This document shows, one piece after another, positions 1 through 5,225 of a stretch of 5,225 nucleotides of DNA (the first letter of the stretch is position 1; every line of letters starts with the position of its first letter). Source of the stretch: Pseudolabrys sp. Its GTDB lineage: Bacteria > Pseudomonadota > Alphaproteobacteria > Rhizobiales > Xanthobacteraceae. Both the position numbers and the translations under genes were made by a program. The stretch is from contig JAHCKF010000263.1 of assembly GCA_026125925.1 (NCBI GenBank), forward strand, positions 1 through 5,225, read 5' to 3'. Under the pieces are notes generated by a model. That model had not been told where the DNA came from, ran no database searches, and saw only the letters and a list, made by a program, of their open reading frames with translations.

Positions 1-339
1 CATGCGCGCCGTCTTCCCGGTATCAACGAGGTCGTCGATGATCAGCACGCCCTTGCCCTGCGCACGCATCGACGTGATCTCCGGGCCGACGCCCTTCATC
101 ACCCGGATGTCGCCCTGGTTCTTGTAGTCGTGATAGCTGGCGATGCAGACGGTCTCGATGATGCGCACGTTGAGCTCGCGCGCCACGATCGCCGCCGGCA
201 CCAGGCCGCCCCGGGTGATGCAGACGATGGCCTCGAACGGTCCTGCCTCGTGAAGCCGCCAGGTCAGCGCCCGGGTGTCACGGTGAAACTGGTCCCAGGA
301 GACGGGGAAGACTTTCTCAGGTCGCGGGGCGTCGCTCAT
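1..339 (-). CDS. gpt: Xanthine (xanthine-guanine) phosphoribosyltransferase, C-terminus missing at window edge
   Basis: This is a purine salvage enzyme that joins xanthine or guanine (and more weakly hypoxanthine) to PRPP to give XMP or GMP; it acts in the cytoplasm or at the inner membrane. The visible 113 residues begin [19 protein letters not shown] and follow the Escherichia coli Gpt pattern from end to end: a VSWDQFH N-terminus, the [16 protein letters not shown] segment around residues 45-60, the [10 protein letters not shown] segment, and the PRPP-binding loop [14 protein letters not shown] near residues 98-111 with its two adjacent Asp residues. The family is about 150-170 residues long, so roughly a third is outside the window. 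The ATG at 337-339 matches the family N-terminus; only a weak purine-rich stretch (AAGAG) precedes it, and no closer alternative start is visible. It lies 127 bp downstream of the Na/Pi transporter gene on the same strand. The family is certain; preference for xanthine over guanine cannot be read from the sequence. Confidence 0.95.
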   Translation of the reverse strand, partial: MSDAPRPEKVFPVSWDQFHRDTRALTWRLHEAGPFEAIVCITRGGLVPAAIVARELNVRIIETVCIASYHDYKNQGDIRVMKGVGPEITSMRAQGKGVLIIDDLVDTGKTARM

Positions 340-382
340 GCTTCGCTCTTGGCATCGCCTTGTTGATGACGGGCAGAGGCCG

Positions 383-411
383 GTTCTAGCCCACTTTGCC
401 GCGAAGTCGAA
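383..411 (-). promoter_or_regulatory. Weak candidate promoter for gpt
   Basis: On the minus strand a TAGAAC box (383-388, four of six matches to TATAAT) sits 17 bp from TTCGAC (406-411, a poor -35 box). It lies about 45 bp before the gpt start, inside the 127-bp gap after the Na/Pi gene. The gap shows no convincing terminator, so gpt could also be read through from upstream. The call rests on spacing and one box only. Confidence 0.2.
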
Positions 412-466
412 CGGCGCCGCGCCGCCATCCCCATGCTTCGTCGGAACCCGGGAGCCGCCGGCCTGC

Positions 467-2158
467 CTACAGGGGTTGCGGCCTGCCGCCGGGCGGCAGC
501 AGGGTGATCGGGTCGCTCTCGGCCACCGCGGCGGCGGCCGCTCCACCCTCCTCCAGCACCGCATAGGCGACCGAGCAAATGTGCGAGTGGATGCGCTTAA
601 GGTCGCGCAGCACGTCGAGATGCAGCGAGGTAGTCTCGATGGTCTCCGGCCGGCCCTCGCGCAGCCGTTCGAAATGGCGTTCGGCGGCGGTCAGCTCGGC
701 GCCGCGGATCTTGGCCTTTTCCTCGATCAGCCGCTCTGCCTGGGCGCGGTCGCCGGACATGAAGACACTGAAGGCGAGCTTGAGGCTGTCGAGGATGCGG
801 GCGTGGAACGCCGCAAGTTCGGCGGCGCCGTCGGCGGAGAATTCGATGCGGCGCTTGATTTTCTTGGCCGCCAGTTCACTCAGGTTCTTGTCGATGATGT
901 CGCCGATATGCTCCAGGTTGATGGCGAAGGAGATGATCTCCATCGCCCGCCGCGCCTCGGCATCGTCGAGTTGGCTGCGCGTCAGCTTGGTGACGTAGAG
1001 CCTGATCGCCTCGTCGAGCTTGTCGACGATGTTGTCTGTGCGGCTGACCTCGGCGACCAGCGCGCGGTCGCCCGTCATCATCGCCTGCATCACCTGACGC
1101 AGCATCACCTCGACGAAGTCGCCCATGCGCAAGGTCTCGCGCGCGGAATCGGCGAGCGCCAGCGATGGCGTGTCGAGCGCTCCTTCGTCGAGATAGCGCG
1201 GCGCCGACGGATCGGCGGCCCGCGCCGGCGATGGAAACAGGCGCGTCAGCAACGCCGCCAAAGGATCGAGCAGCCCGAGAAATACGATGGCGAGCACGAC
1301 ATTGAAGGCGATGTGGAATTGCGCCGTCAGTTTCGCCATGTCGGGCTGCCACGCCATCATCGCCGCCGCAATCGCCGGCAGGAACGGCAGCGCGAGCGCC
1401 ACGCCGGCGAGGCGGTTGATCAGATTGCCGACCGGCAGGCGGTAGCTGGCGCGGTCGTCGCGGCGGCCGCCTTCGAACACGGGGTTGATGGCGCTGCCGA
1501 GATTGGCGCCGAGCACCAACGCCAGCGCTGCCTGCGGCGTGACAAAGCTCGAATAAGCAAGCGACATCACCAGCAGCACGGTGGCGACGCTGGAATGCGC
1601 CGCCCAGGTCAGCGCCGCGCCGATAAGCACGCACAGCACCGGATCGCCGGTGATGGCGGCGAGCACCGCGCGCGCCGCCGGCGCGTTCTCCGCCGGCGCC
1701 AGGCCGTCGATCAATATGTGCAGCGCCAGCAGCATCAGGCCGAGGCCAATCGAGACGCGGCCGAGATCCTTGATCCAGCCGCGGCCGCCGCTGCGGAAGG
1801 CGACGAGGCCGATGACGAAAAGCACCGGCGCCACGGCGGTGACGTTGAAGGCGAGCACCTGCACGATCAAGGTCGTGCCGACATTGGCGCCGAGCATGAT
1901 GGCGAGCGCGGCAACGAGACTCACCGTGCCTTCGCTGGCGAAGGACGCGGTCATCAGTCCGGTCGCGGTGCTGCTTTGCAGAAGCGCGGTGAGACCGAGG
2001 CCGGCGCCGAAGGCGGCGAAGCGGTTGGCGAGCGCGGTTGACAGCAGCCGGCGCAGGTCGGGCCCGAAGGCGCGCGTGATGCCGCTCTGGACCATGTGCA
2101 GACCCCAGAGCAGCAAGGCGACGCCGCCCATCAGGTCGAGCAGTACAAGAGTGCCCAT
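467..2158 (-). CDS. Na/Pi cotransporter family protein with C-terminal PhoU-like domain
   Basis: This is a predicted inner-membrane sodium-phosphate symporter or phosphate exporter of the bacterial NptA/YjbB type (563 residues). Residues 1-305 are hydrophobic and contain the duplicated Na/Pi-cotransporter core. The first repeat has LLQSSTATG (59-67) followed by GANVGTT (90-96); the second has [10 protein letters not shown] (187-196) followed by [10 protein letters not shown] (217-226). Strong membrane segments lie near 5-24, 48-70, 80-121, 134-152, 172-206, 208-226, 246-268 and 281-300. After a Pro/Ala-rich linker (308-330), residues 335-540 form a soluble alpha-helical PhoU-like domain, with [11 protein letters not shown] (375-385) and [12 protein letters not shown] (414-425). 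The ATG is supported by AGGAG (2165-2169) six bases upstream. The second repeat has His in place of the usual Gln of QSS. In the bacterial family the PhoU-like part is thought to control or couple transport; the direction of phosphate movement cannot be decided here. The long open frame on the opposite strand is a coding shadow. Confidence 0.93.
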   Translation of the reverse strand: MGTLVLLDLMGGVALLLWGLHMVQSGITRAFGPDLRRLLSTALANRFAAFGAGLGLTALLQSSTATGLMTASFASEGTVSLVAALAIMLGANVGTTLIVQVLAFNVTAVAPVLFVIGLVAFRSGGRGWIKDLGRVSIGLGLMLLALHILIDGLAPAENAPAARAVLAAITGDPVLCVLIGAALTWAAHSSVATVLLVMSLAYSSFVTPQAALALVLGANLGSAINPVFEGGRRDDRASYRLPVGNLINRLAGVALALPFLPAIAAAMMAWQPDMAKLTAQFHIAFNVVLAIVFLGLLDPLAALLTRLFPSPARAADPSAPRYLDEGALDTPSLALADSARETLRMGDFVEVMLRQVMQAMMTGDRALVAEVSRTDNIVDKLDEAIRLYVTKLTRSQLDDAEARRAMEIISFAINLEHIGDIIDKNLSELAAKKIKRRIEFSADGAAELAAFHARILDSLKLAFSVFMSGDRAQAERLIEEKAKIRGAELTAAERHFERLREGRPETIETTSLHLDVLRDLKRIHSHICSVAYAVLEEGGAAAAAVAESDPITLLPPGGRPQPL

Positions 2159-2248
2159 GCGACTCTCCTCTCCCGCAATATAGTCCTGCTGGGGGGCATC
2201 GCGAGGCTAAAAGTCGGCGTCGGCGTGGGGTTTCGGAACCGTGCCGGC

Positions 2249-3004
2249 TCAGGAGGCGACGAGCCGCGCCCGCACCGCCGTCAGCATCGCCGCCACCGCG
2301 ACGCGCGCCTCCTCGAGACGCGCGGCGTCGCGCGAGCGCATGACAATGTTGGTGTTCGGACCGTTGTTCTCGTCCATGAAAGGATAGCTGCCGATGATCA
2401 CGTCGGGATGCGCCTTGGCGACGGCGGCAAGTTCGGTGCCGACATCGCCTTCCTTGGCGTCGGCGCGGATAGAGGCCGACAGCATCTTGACGCCGGTCTT
2501 CAGCTTCGGCGCCACCTCGTCGAGCATGGCCTGCATCACCGACGGAATGCCGGCCATGGTGATGACGTTGCCGATCCAGAAACCGGGGGCGCCCGACACC
2601 TTGTTGGCGACCAGCGCGCCGCCCTTCGGGATGCGCGCCATGCGCATGCGCGCTTCGTTGAGTTCGCCACCGGTCTTGGCGAGGCGCTCCTTCAGGATCG
2701 CCACTGCCTCGGGATGGAATTCGAGCTCGACGCCGAAGGCCTTGGCGACGCAGTCGGCGGTGATGTCGTCATGCGTCGGGCCGATGCCACCGGTGGTGAA
2801 CACATAGGTGAATTTGGCGCGCAGCGCGTTGATGGCCTCGACGATCGCGCTCTCGTCATCGGAGACGACGCGCACTTCCTTGAGGTCGATGCCGATCGCC
2901 GTGCAGTAGTCGGCGATGTAGCCGATATTCTTGTCCTTGGTTCGGCCGGAGAGAATCTCGTCGCCGATCACCAGCACGGCGGCGGTGACGATGTCGACAG
3001 TCAT
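2249..3004 (-). CDS. CinA-like / MoaB-Mog fold (MoCF) domain protein, annotated as competence/damage-inducible protein A or molybdopterin-binding protein
   Basis: This 251-residue cytoplasmic protein matches the N-terminal domain of CinA (COG1058). The MoCF/MoaB-Mog fold shows in AAVLVIGDEILSGRTKDKN (8-26), in TTGGIGPTHDDIT (70-82), the glycine-rich turn with two Asp residues expected at the ligand or pterin/nucleotide site, and in GAPGFWIGNVITMAGIPSVM (138-157). The last 90 residues, including GSYPFMD (205-211), are the small C-terminal extension found in this subfamily. It has no CinA C-terminal nicotinamide-nucleotide deamidase domain; full CinA is about 400-430 residues. In other family members this fold carries ADP-ribose or NMN-related pyrophosphatase activity, or binds molybdopterin, and which applies here is not known. 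The start is ATG at 3002-3004 with AGGGAG (3010-3015) five bases upstream. It sits 90 bp before the Na/Pi gene and 125 bp after the avidin-like gene, all on one strand. The name competence or damage-inducible is historical; nothing in the window supports such a role. Confidence 0.92.
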   Translation of the reverse strand: MTVDIVTAAVLVIGDEILSGRTKDKNIGYIADYCTAIGIDLKEVRVVSDDESAIVEAINALRAKFTYVFTTGGIGPTHDDITADCVAKAFGVELEFHPEAVAILKERLAKTGGELNEARMRMARIPKGGALVANKVSGAPGFWIGNVITMAGIPSVMQAMLDEVAPKLKTGVKMLSASIRADAKEGDVGTELAAVAKAHPDVIIGSYPFMDENNGPNTNIVMRSRDAARLEEARVAVAAMLTAVRARLVAS

Positions 3005-3099
3005 GCAGGCTCCCTGTGCGCCGCGGGCCTGTTTCGCCGCGGCGCCGGGGACGTATAAAGCATGATCCGGCCGCTACCGGAAGCGTCGCGCCGGTTGAC

Positions 3100-3127
3100 G
3101 GGCAGAGCCATGTGGACGGCTCCGCCC
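3100..3127 (-). terminator. Hairpin 3' of the avidin-like gene, possible terminator or processing site
   Basis: On the minus strand GGGCGGAGCC and GGCTCTGCCC form a 10-bp stem with an 8-base loop and one G.U wobble. Read on the plus strand the wobble becomes an A.C mismatch, so the pairing is better in the minus-strand RNA. It begins two bases after the avidin-like stop codon, and an A7 run (the Lys-Lys end of that gene) precedes it. No U-tract follows on the minus strand, so it is not a classical intrinsic terminator and may only protect an mRNA 3' end. A T7 run follows on the plus-strand side, but no plus-strand gene ends there. Confidence 0.35.
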
Positions 3128-3129
3128 CC

Positions 3130-3561
3130 TCATTTTTTTGGCTGCACCACGAAGAAGTGCGACCCGGCGACGATGCCGTTCCACACCGGCGCCGAGGCGA
3201 TGGCCAGATGCCAGAGCGCGCGGAAGCTGCCGGTGGCGTTGTTGTACTGCGCCGACCAGGTCGTGACCGACTTGCAGGTTTCCCAGTTGACCGAGAAAGC
3301 CAGCGCGCCGCCGGCGCCATCGGCATAGTACCAGCCGGTCATCGGCTGCGCTTTCTTCGCGCCGCAGCCCGCCTGCGTGGTGACGGTGCCGGTCAGTTGC
3401 CCGTTCGGCGCCAGTTCCTTGATCGCCAGCACGGTGCCGTCTTCCGCGACATAAGTCGCGCCGGCCGCCAGTTTGGTTTCCGCCTGGGCCTGGGCCGCCG
3501 CCAGCGGCGCTGCCATCAGAACGGCCGAGCATGCGATGATCCTGATGATCGTCGCGGGCAT
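3130..3561 (-). CDS. Secreted avidin/streptavidin-family protein, divergent biotin pocket
   Basis: The protein has 143 residues with a signal peptide: basic Arg7, a hydrophobic stretch to about 22, and a likely cleavage after AQA at 27, leaving about 116 residues in the periplasm or outside. Avidins are small eight-strand beta barrels that bind biotin. The avidin pattern is clear in LTGTV (56-60), MTGWYY (74-79), LAFSVNWETCKSVTTWSAQY (87-106), LWHLA (116-120) and VWNGIVAG (126-133); these resemble bradavidin and rhizavidin of rhizobia most. Aligned by eye to streptavidin, Trp79, Ser88, Thr90, Trp92, Trp108 and Trp120 are kept (W93, S98, T100, W102, W117, W127). Asn23, Ser27, Tyr43 and Asp128 are replaced by V38, G42, V60 and H135, and Ser45 by T62. 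Cys66 and Cys96 match the disulfide pair of rhizavidin. The ATG at 3559-3561 has a perfect AGGAGG (3567-3572) five bases upstream. Biotin binding is therefore uncertain; family membership is well supported. Confidence 0.85.
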   Translation of the reverse strand: MPATIIRIIACSAVLMAAPLAAAQAQAETKLAAGATYVAEDGTVLAIKELAPNGQLTGTVTTQAGCGAKKAQPMTGWYYADGAGGALAFSVNWETCKSVTTWSAQYNNATGSFRALWHLAIASAPVWNGIVAGSHFFVVQPKK

Positions 3562-3604
3562 GAATGCCTCCTGTCGAAAAACCTGCCCTCACCGGGGCCC
3601 TCGA

Positions 3605-3633
3605 AGGATAGCAGGCCAGCGCGTCCGCCACAA
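3605..3633 (-). promoter_or_regulatory. Candidate sigma70-type promoter of the avidin-like gene
   Basis: On the minus strand TTGTGG (3628-3633) and TATCCT (3605-3610) are separated by exactly 17 bp. The -10 box matches TATAAT at four of six positions and the -35 box keeps TTG. Transcription would start near 3598, giving a leader of about 37 bases that contains the AGGAGG ribosome site. This is the best promoter-like pair in the window. Confidence 0.45.
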
Positions 3634-3744
3634 CTTATGGTGGTATTGTTGTACTGGATACGCGCTCGCGGGTGACGGCACCGCCGCGCGGGTCAAAAGC
3701 CAGGCTGTCGTGTACACTTCAACAAAGCGCCTCCTTGATGGTCA

Positions 3745-3767
3745 GGTCGCCCAAAAGCTGGGCAACC
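3745..3767. repeat. Inverted repeat (imperfect 8-bp stem) upstream of the ATP-grasp gene
   Basis: Arms GGTCGCCC (3745-3752) and GGGCAACC (3760-3767) flank a 7-base loop. They pair at seven of eight positions on the plus strand; the odd pair becomes a G.U wobble in minus-strand RNA. No T-run follows on either side, so terminator function is doubtful. It could be a leader hairpin or an operator, or be fortuitous. Confidence 0.3.
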
Positions 3768-3871
3768 ACGGCCCGTCCGGCGCGTTAGTGAGCGCTCCGG
3801 CCGGGTTGGCGCGAACTTTGCTCCAACTGGAGGCAGGCCCGCGGTTCGGGCTGGAGCTGGGGGACGTTGGG

Positions 3872-5225
3872 ATGGGTTCCGCCTTCGACGAGATGAAGGG
3901 CCATGACGGCGCGGCCGTCCGCCCGGCCTATGGCGAGCTCGACCGCTGGCTCAAGGAAGTGCCGCCAGACGTGCTCGACTACCGCCGCCGCGAGGCCGAG
4001 CTGATTTTCCGCCGCATCGGCATCACCTTCGCCGTCTATGGCGAGGCCGACGCCACCGAGCGCCTGATCCCCTTCGACGTCATCCCGCGCATCATGGCCG
4101 CCTCGGAATGGCGGACGCTGGAAAAGGGCCTCACCCAGCGCGTCAACGCGCTCAACCTGTTCATCAAGGACGTCTACGGCTCGCGCGACATCCTGCGTGC
4201 AGGCATCGTTCCGGAAGACATGATCTTCCGCAATCCGGCGTTCCGCCCGGAGATGAACGGCCAGAGCGTGCCGCACGATATCTACGTCCACATCGCCGGC
4301 ATCGACATCATCCGCGTCGATGCCGACACCTTCTATGTGCTCGAGGACAACGCGCGCACGCCCTCCGGCGTCTCCTACATGCTGGAGAACCGCGAGATCA
4401 TGATGCGGCTGTTCCCGGAATTGTTCTCGCGCCACCGCATCGCGCCGGTCGAGAACTATCCGGACGAACTGCTGGCCACGCTCAAGTCGGTGGCGCCGGT
4501 CGCCGCCAGGCGCGAGCCGAACGTCGTGCTGCTCACGCCCGGCGTCTACAACTCCGCCTATTACGAGCACTCGTTCCTCGCCGACAAGCTCGGCGTCGAA
4601 TTGGTCGAGGGCCGCGACCTCTTCGTCAAGGACGAGGTCGTCTACATGCGCACGACGCAAGGGCCGCAGCGCGTCGATGTCATCTACCGCCGCGTCGATG
4701 ACGACTTCATCGATCCGCTGGCCTTCCGTCCCGACTCCATCCTCGGCGTGCCCGGCCTGATGTCGGCCTATGCCGCCGGCAATGTGACCTTGGCCAACGC
4801 GGTCGGCACCGGCATCGCCGACGACAAGGCGATCTATTCCTTCATGCCGGATATCGTGAAGTTCTATCTCGGCGAAGAGCCTTTGCTGAAGAACGTGCCG
4901 ACTTGGCGCTGCCGCGAGCCTGAACATTTGTCTTACGTCCTCGATCACCTGCCCGAGCTGGTGGTCAAGGAAGTCCACGGCTCCGGCGGCTACGGCATGC
5001 TGATCGGCCCGTCCGCCAGCAAGATCGCGATCGAGCAGTTCCGCGCCAAGCTCAAGACCGCGCCGGACAACTTCATCGCCCAGCCGACTTTGGCGCTGTC
5101 CACCTCGCCGACCTGCGTCGAGAGCGGCGTCGCGCCGCGCCACGTCGACCTGCGGCCCTTCGTGCTCACCGGCAAGAACGGCGTGCGCATCGTGCCGGGC
5201 GGGCTCACCCGCGTCGCGCTCAAGG
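3872..5225 (+). CDS. Circularly permuted type 2 ATP-grasp protein (COG2308 family), C-terminus missing at window edge
   Basis: The visible 451 codons cover nearly the whole protein, since the family is usually about 470-490 residues. ATP-grasp enzymes join a carboxylate to an amine or thiol through an acyl phosphate; this family is predicted to form or modify peptides, and its substrate is unknown. The permuted order shows directly. The metal-binding part VLEDNARTPSG (156-166), which normally ends an ATP-grasp domain, comes first. The nucleotide-binding lysine and glycine loop LVVKEVHGSGGYG (363-375), which normally begins it, comes late, followed by IAQPTLALS (402-410) and HVDLRPF (424-430). 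Other family blocks are LIPFDVIPR (65-73), GQSVPHDIYVHIAGID (130-145) and TLANAVGTGIADDKA (306-320). The N-terminus AFDEM...VRPAY matches relatives, so ATG 3872 is preferred; GGGGGA (3859-3864) precedes it by seven bases. An in-frame GTG at 3788 would add 28 residues but lacks a ribosome site. Family relatives usually precede an alpha-E domain gene and a transglutaminase-like gene, which would lie outside this window. Confidence 0.93.
   Translation, partial: MGSAFDEMKGHDGAAVRPAYGELDRWLKEVPPDVLDYRRREAELIFRRIGITFAVYGEADATERLIPFDVIPRIMAASEWRTLEKGLTQRVNALNLFIKDVYGSRDILRAGIVPEDMIFRNPAFRPEMNGQSVPHDIYVHIAGIDIIRVDADTFYVLEDNARTPSGVSYMLENREIMMRLFPELFSRHRIAPVENYPDELLATLKSVAPVAARREPNVVLLTPGVYNSAYYEHSFLADKLGVELVEGRDLFVKDEVVYMRTTQGPQRVDVIYRRVDDDFIDPLAFRPDSILGVPGLMSAYAAGNVTLANAVGTGIADDKAIYSFMPDIVKFYLGEEPLLKNVPTWRCREPEHLSYVLDHLPELVVKEVHGSGGYGMLIGPSASKIAIEQFRAKLKTAPDNFIAQPTLALSTSPTCVESGVAPRHVDLRPFVLTGKNGVRIVPGGLTRVALK

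Larger units (their letters stand above)
3562..3871. other. Divergent intergenic region between the avidin-like and ATP-grasp genes
   Basis: This 310-bp stretch holds no convincing gene. Its middle (about 3628-3660) is visibly richer in A and T than the flanking coding DNA. It contains the minus-strand promoter at 3605-3633 and three short symmetric elements: CCAC and GTGG arms at 3628-3643, the palindrome GTGTACAC at 3710-3717, and an 8-bp imperfect stem at 3745-3767. No clear plus-strand promoter was found; a TACACT box at 3713-3718 lacks a good -35 partner. From 3788 the plus strand is open in the frame of the ATP-grasp gene, beginning with GTG. Confidence 0.6.

Noticed and set aside
338..2041. 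Open frame of 567 codons on the plus strand opposite the Na/Pi gene
   Set aside because: It is rich in Arg, His, Gln and Gly, as GC-rich antisense shadows are, with no domain or membrane pattern. The minus strand has clear QSS and PhoU motifs and a good ribosome site.
2203..2230. Short GTCGGC tandem repeat and GGTT/AACC arms between the CinA-like and Na/Pi genes
   Set aside because: There are only two copies and 4-bp arms, which are common by chance in GC-rich DNA.
2096..3058. Plus-strand open frame of 320 codons opposite the CinA-like gene
   Set aside because: It shows an Arg/His/Gly/Asp-rich shadow composition and spans a gene boundary on the other strand.
3133..3139. T7 run next to the 3100-3127 hairpin read as a plus-strand intrinsic terminator
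   Set aside because: No plus-strand gene ends here; the run is the antisense of the Lys-Lys codons, and the stem has a mismatch on that strand.
3529..3561. Lipoprotein signal (IIAC at residues 8-11) in the avidin-like protein
   Set aside because: The cysteine comes too early, leaving almost no hydrophobic stretch before it. A normal cleavage after AQA at residue 27 fits better.
3016..3675. Plus-strand open frame of 219 codons opposite the avidin-like gene
   Set aside because: The opposite frame has a signal peptide, a perfect ribosome site and a family match; this one is low-complexity and has no motif.
3785..5143. Open frame of 452 codons on the minus strand opposite the ATP-grasp gene
   Set aside because: The composition (Asp, His, Val, Arg, Gly repeats) is that of a shadow frame. 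The plus strand carries conserved ATP-grasp motifs throughout.
1..5225. CRISPR arrays, tRNA or rRNA genes, insertion sequences and attachment sites
   Set aside because: No direct-repeat array, cloverleaf, transposase or paired terminal repeats were found on reading both strands.

Overview
The window is GC-rich with strong G/C bias at third codon positions, typical of an alphaproteobacterium. Its protein set points to Hyphomicrobiales of the Bradyrhizobium/Rhodopseudomonas/Xanthobacteraceae kind: a xanthine phosphoribosyltransferase, an Na/Pi-cotransporter-PhoU fusion, a stand-alone CinA-type MoCF domain protein, an avidin-family protein and a circularly permuted ATP-grasp protein. This assignment is inference from protein resemblance, not from a marker gene.

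Layout. Four genes lie on the minus strand and are read from right to left. They are a secreted avidin-like protein (3130-3561), a CinA/MoaB-like protein (2249-3004), an Na/Pi cotransporter with a C-terminal PhoU-like domain (467-2158), and the start of gpt (1-339), whose C-terminus is beyond the left edge. The gaps of 125, 90 and 127 bp allow, but do not prove, partial co-transcription. A hairpin without a U-tract lies between the first two. On the plus strand, a circularly permuted ATP-grasp gene starts at 3872 and runs off the right edge. The 310-bp divergent intergenic region (3562-3871) is more AT-rich in part. It holds a reasonable sigma70-type promoter for the avidin-like gene and several short inverted repeats.

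How the genes fit together. No single pathway links them. Gpt does purine salvage, the Na/Pi protein moves phosphate, and the CinA-like protein belongs to the MoCF fold family. The ATP-grasp gene belongs to a family usually found with alpha-E and transglutaminase-like genes in a predicted peptide-modification operon, which would lie to the right of the window.

The most interesting item is the avidin-family protein. It keeps the tryptophan cage and the Ser/Thr contacts of the biotin tail side, and the two cysteines seen in rhizavidin and bradavidin. By eye alignment it has lost the Asn, Ser, Tyr and Asp that hold the ureido ring of biotin in streptavidin. It may bind biotin weakly or bind another ligand. 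No biotin gene is visible nearby.
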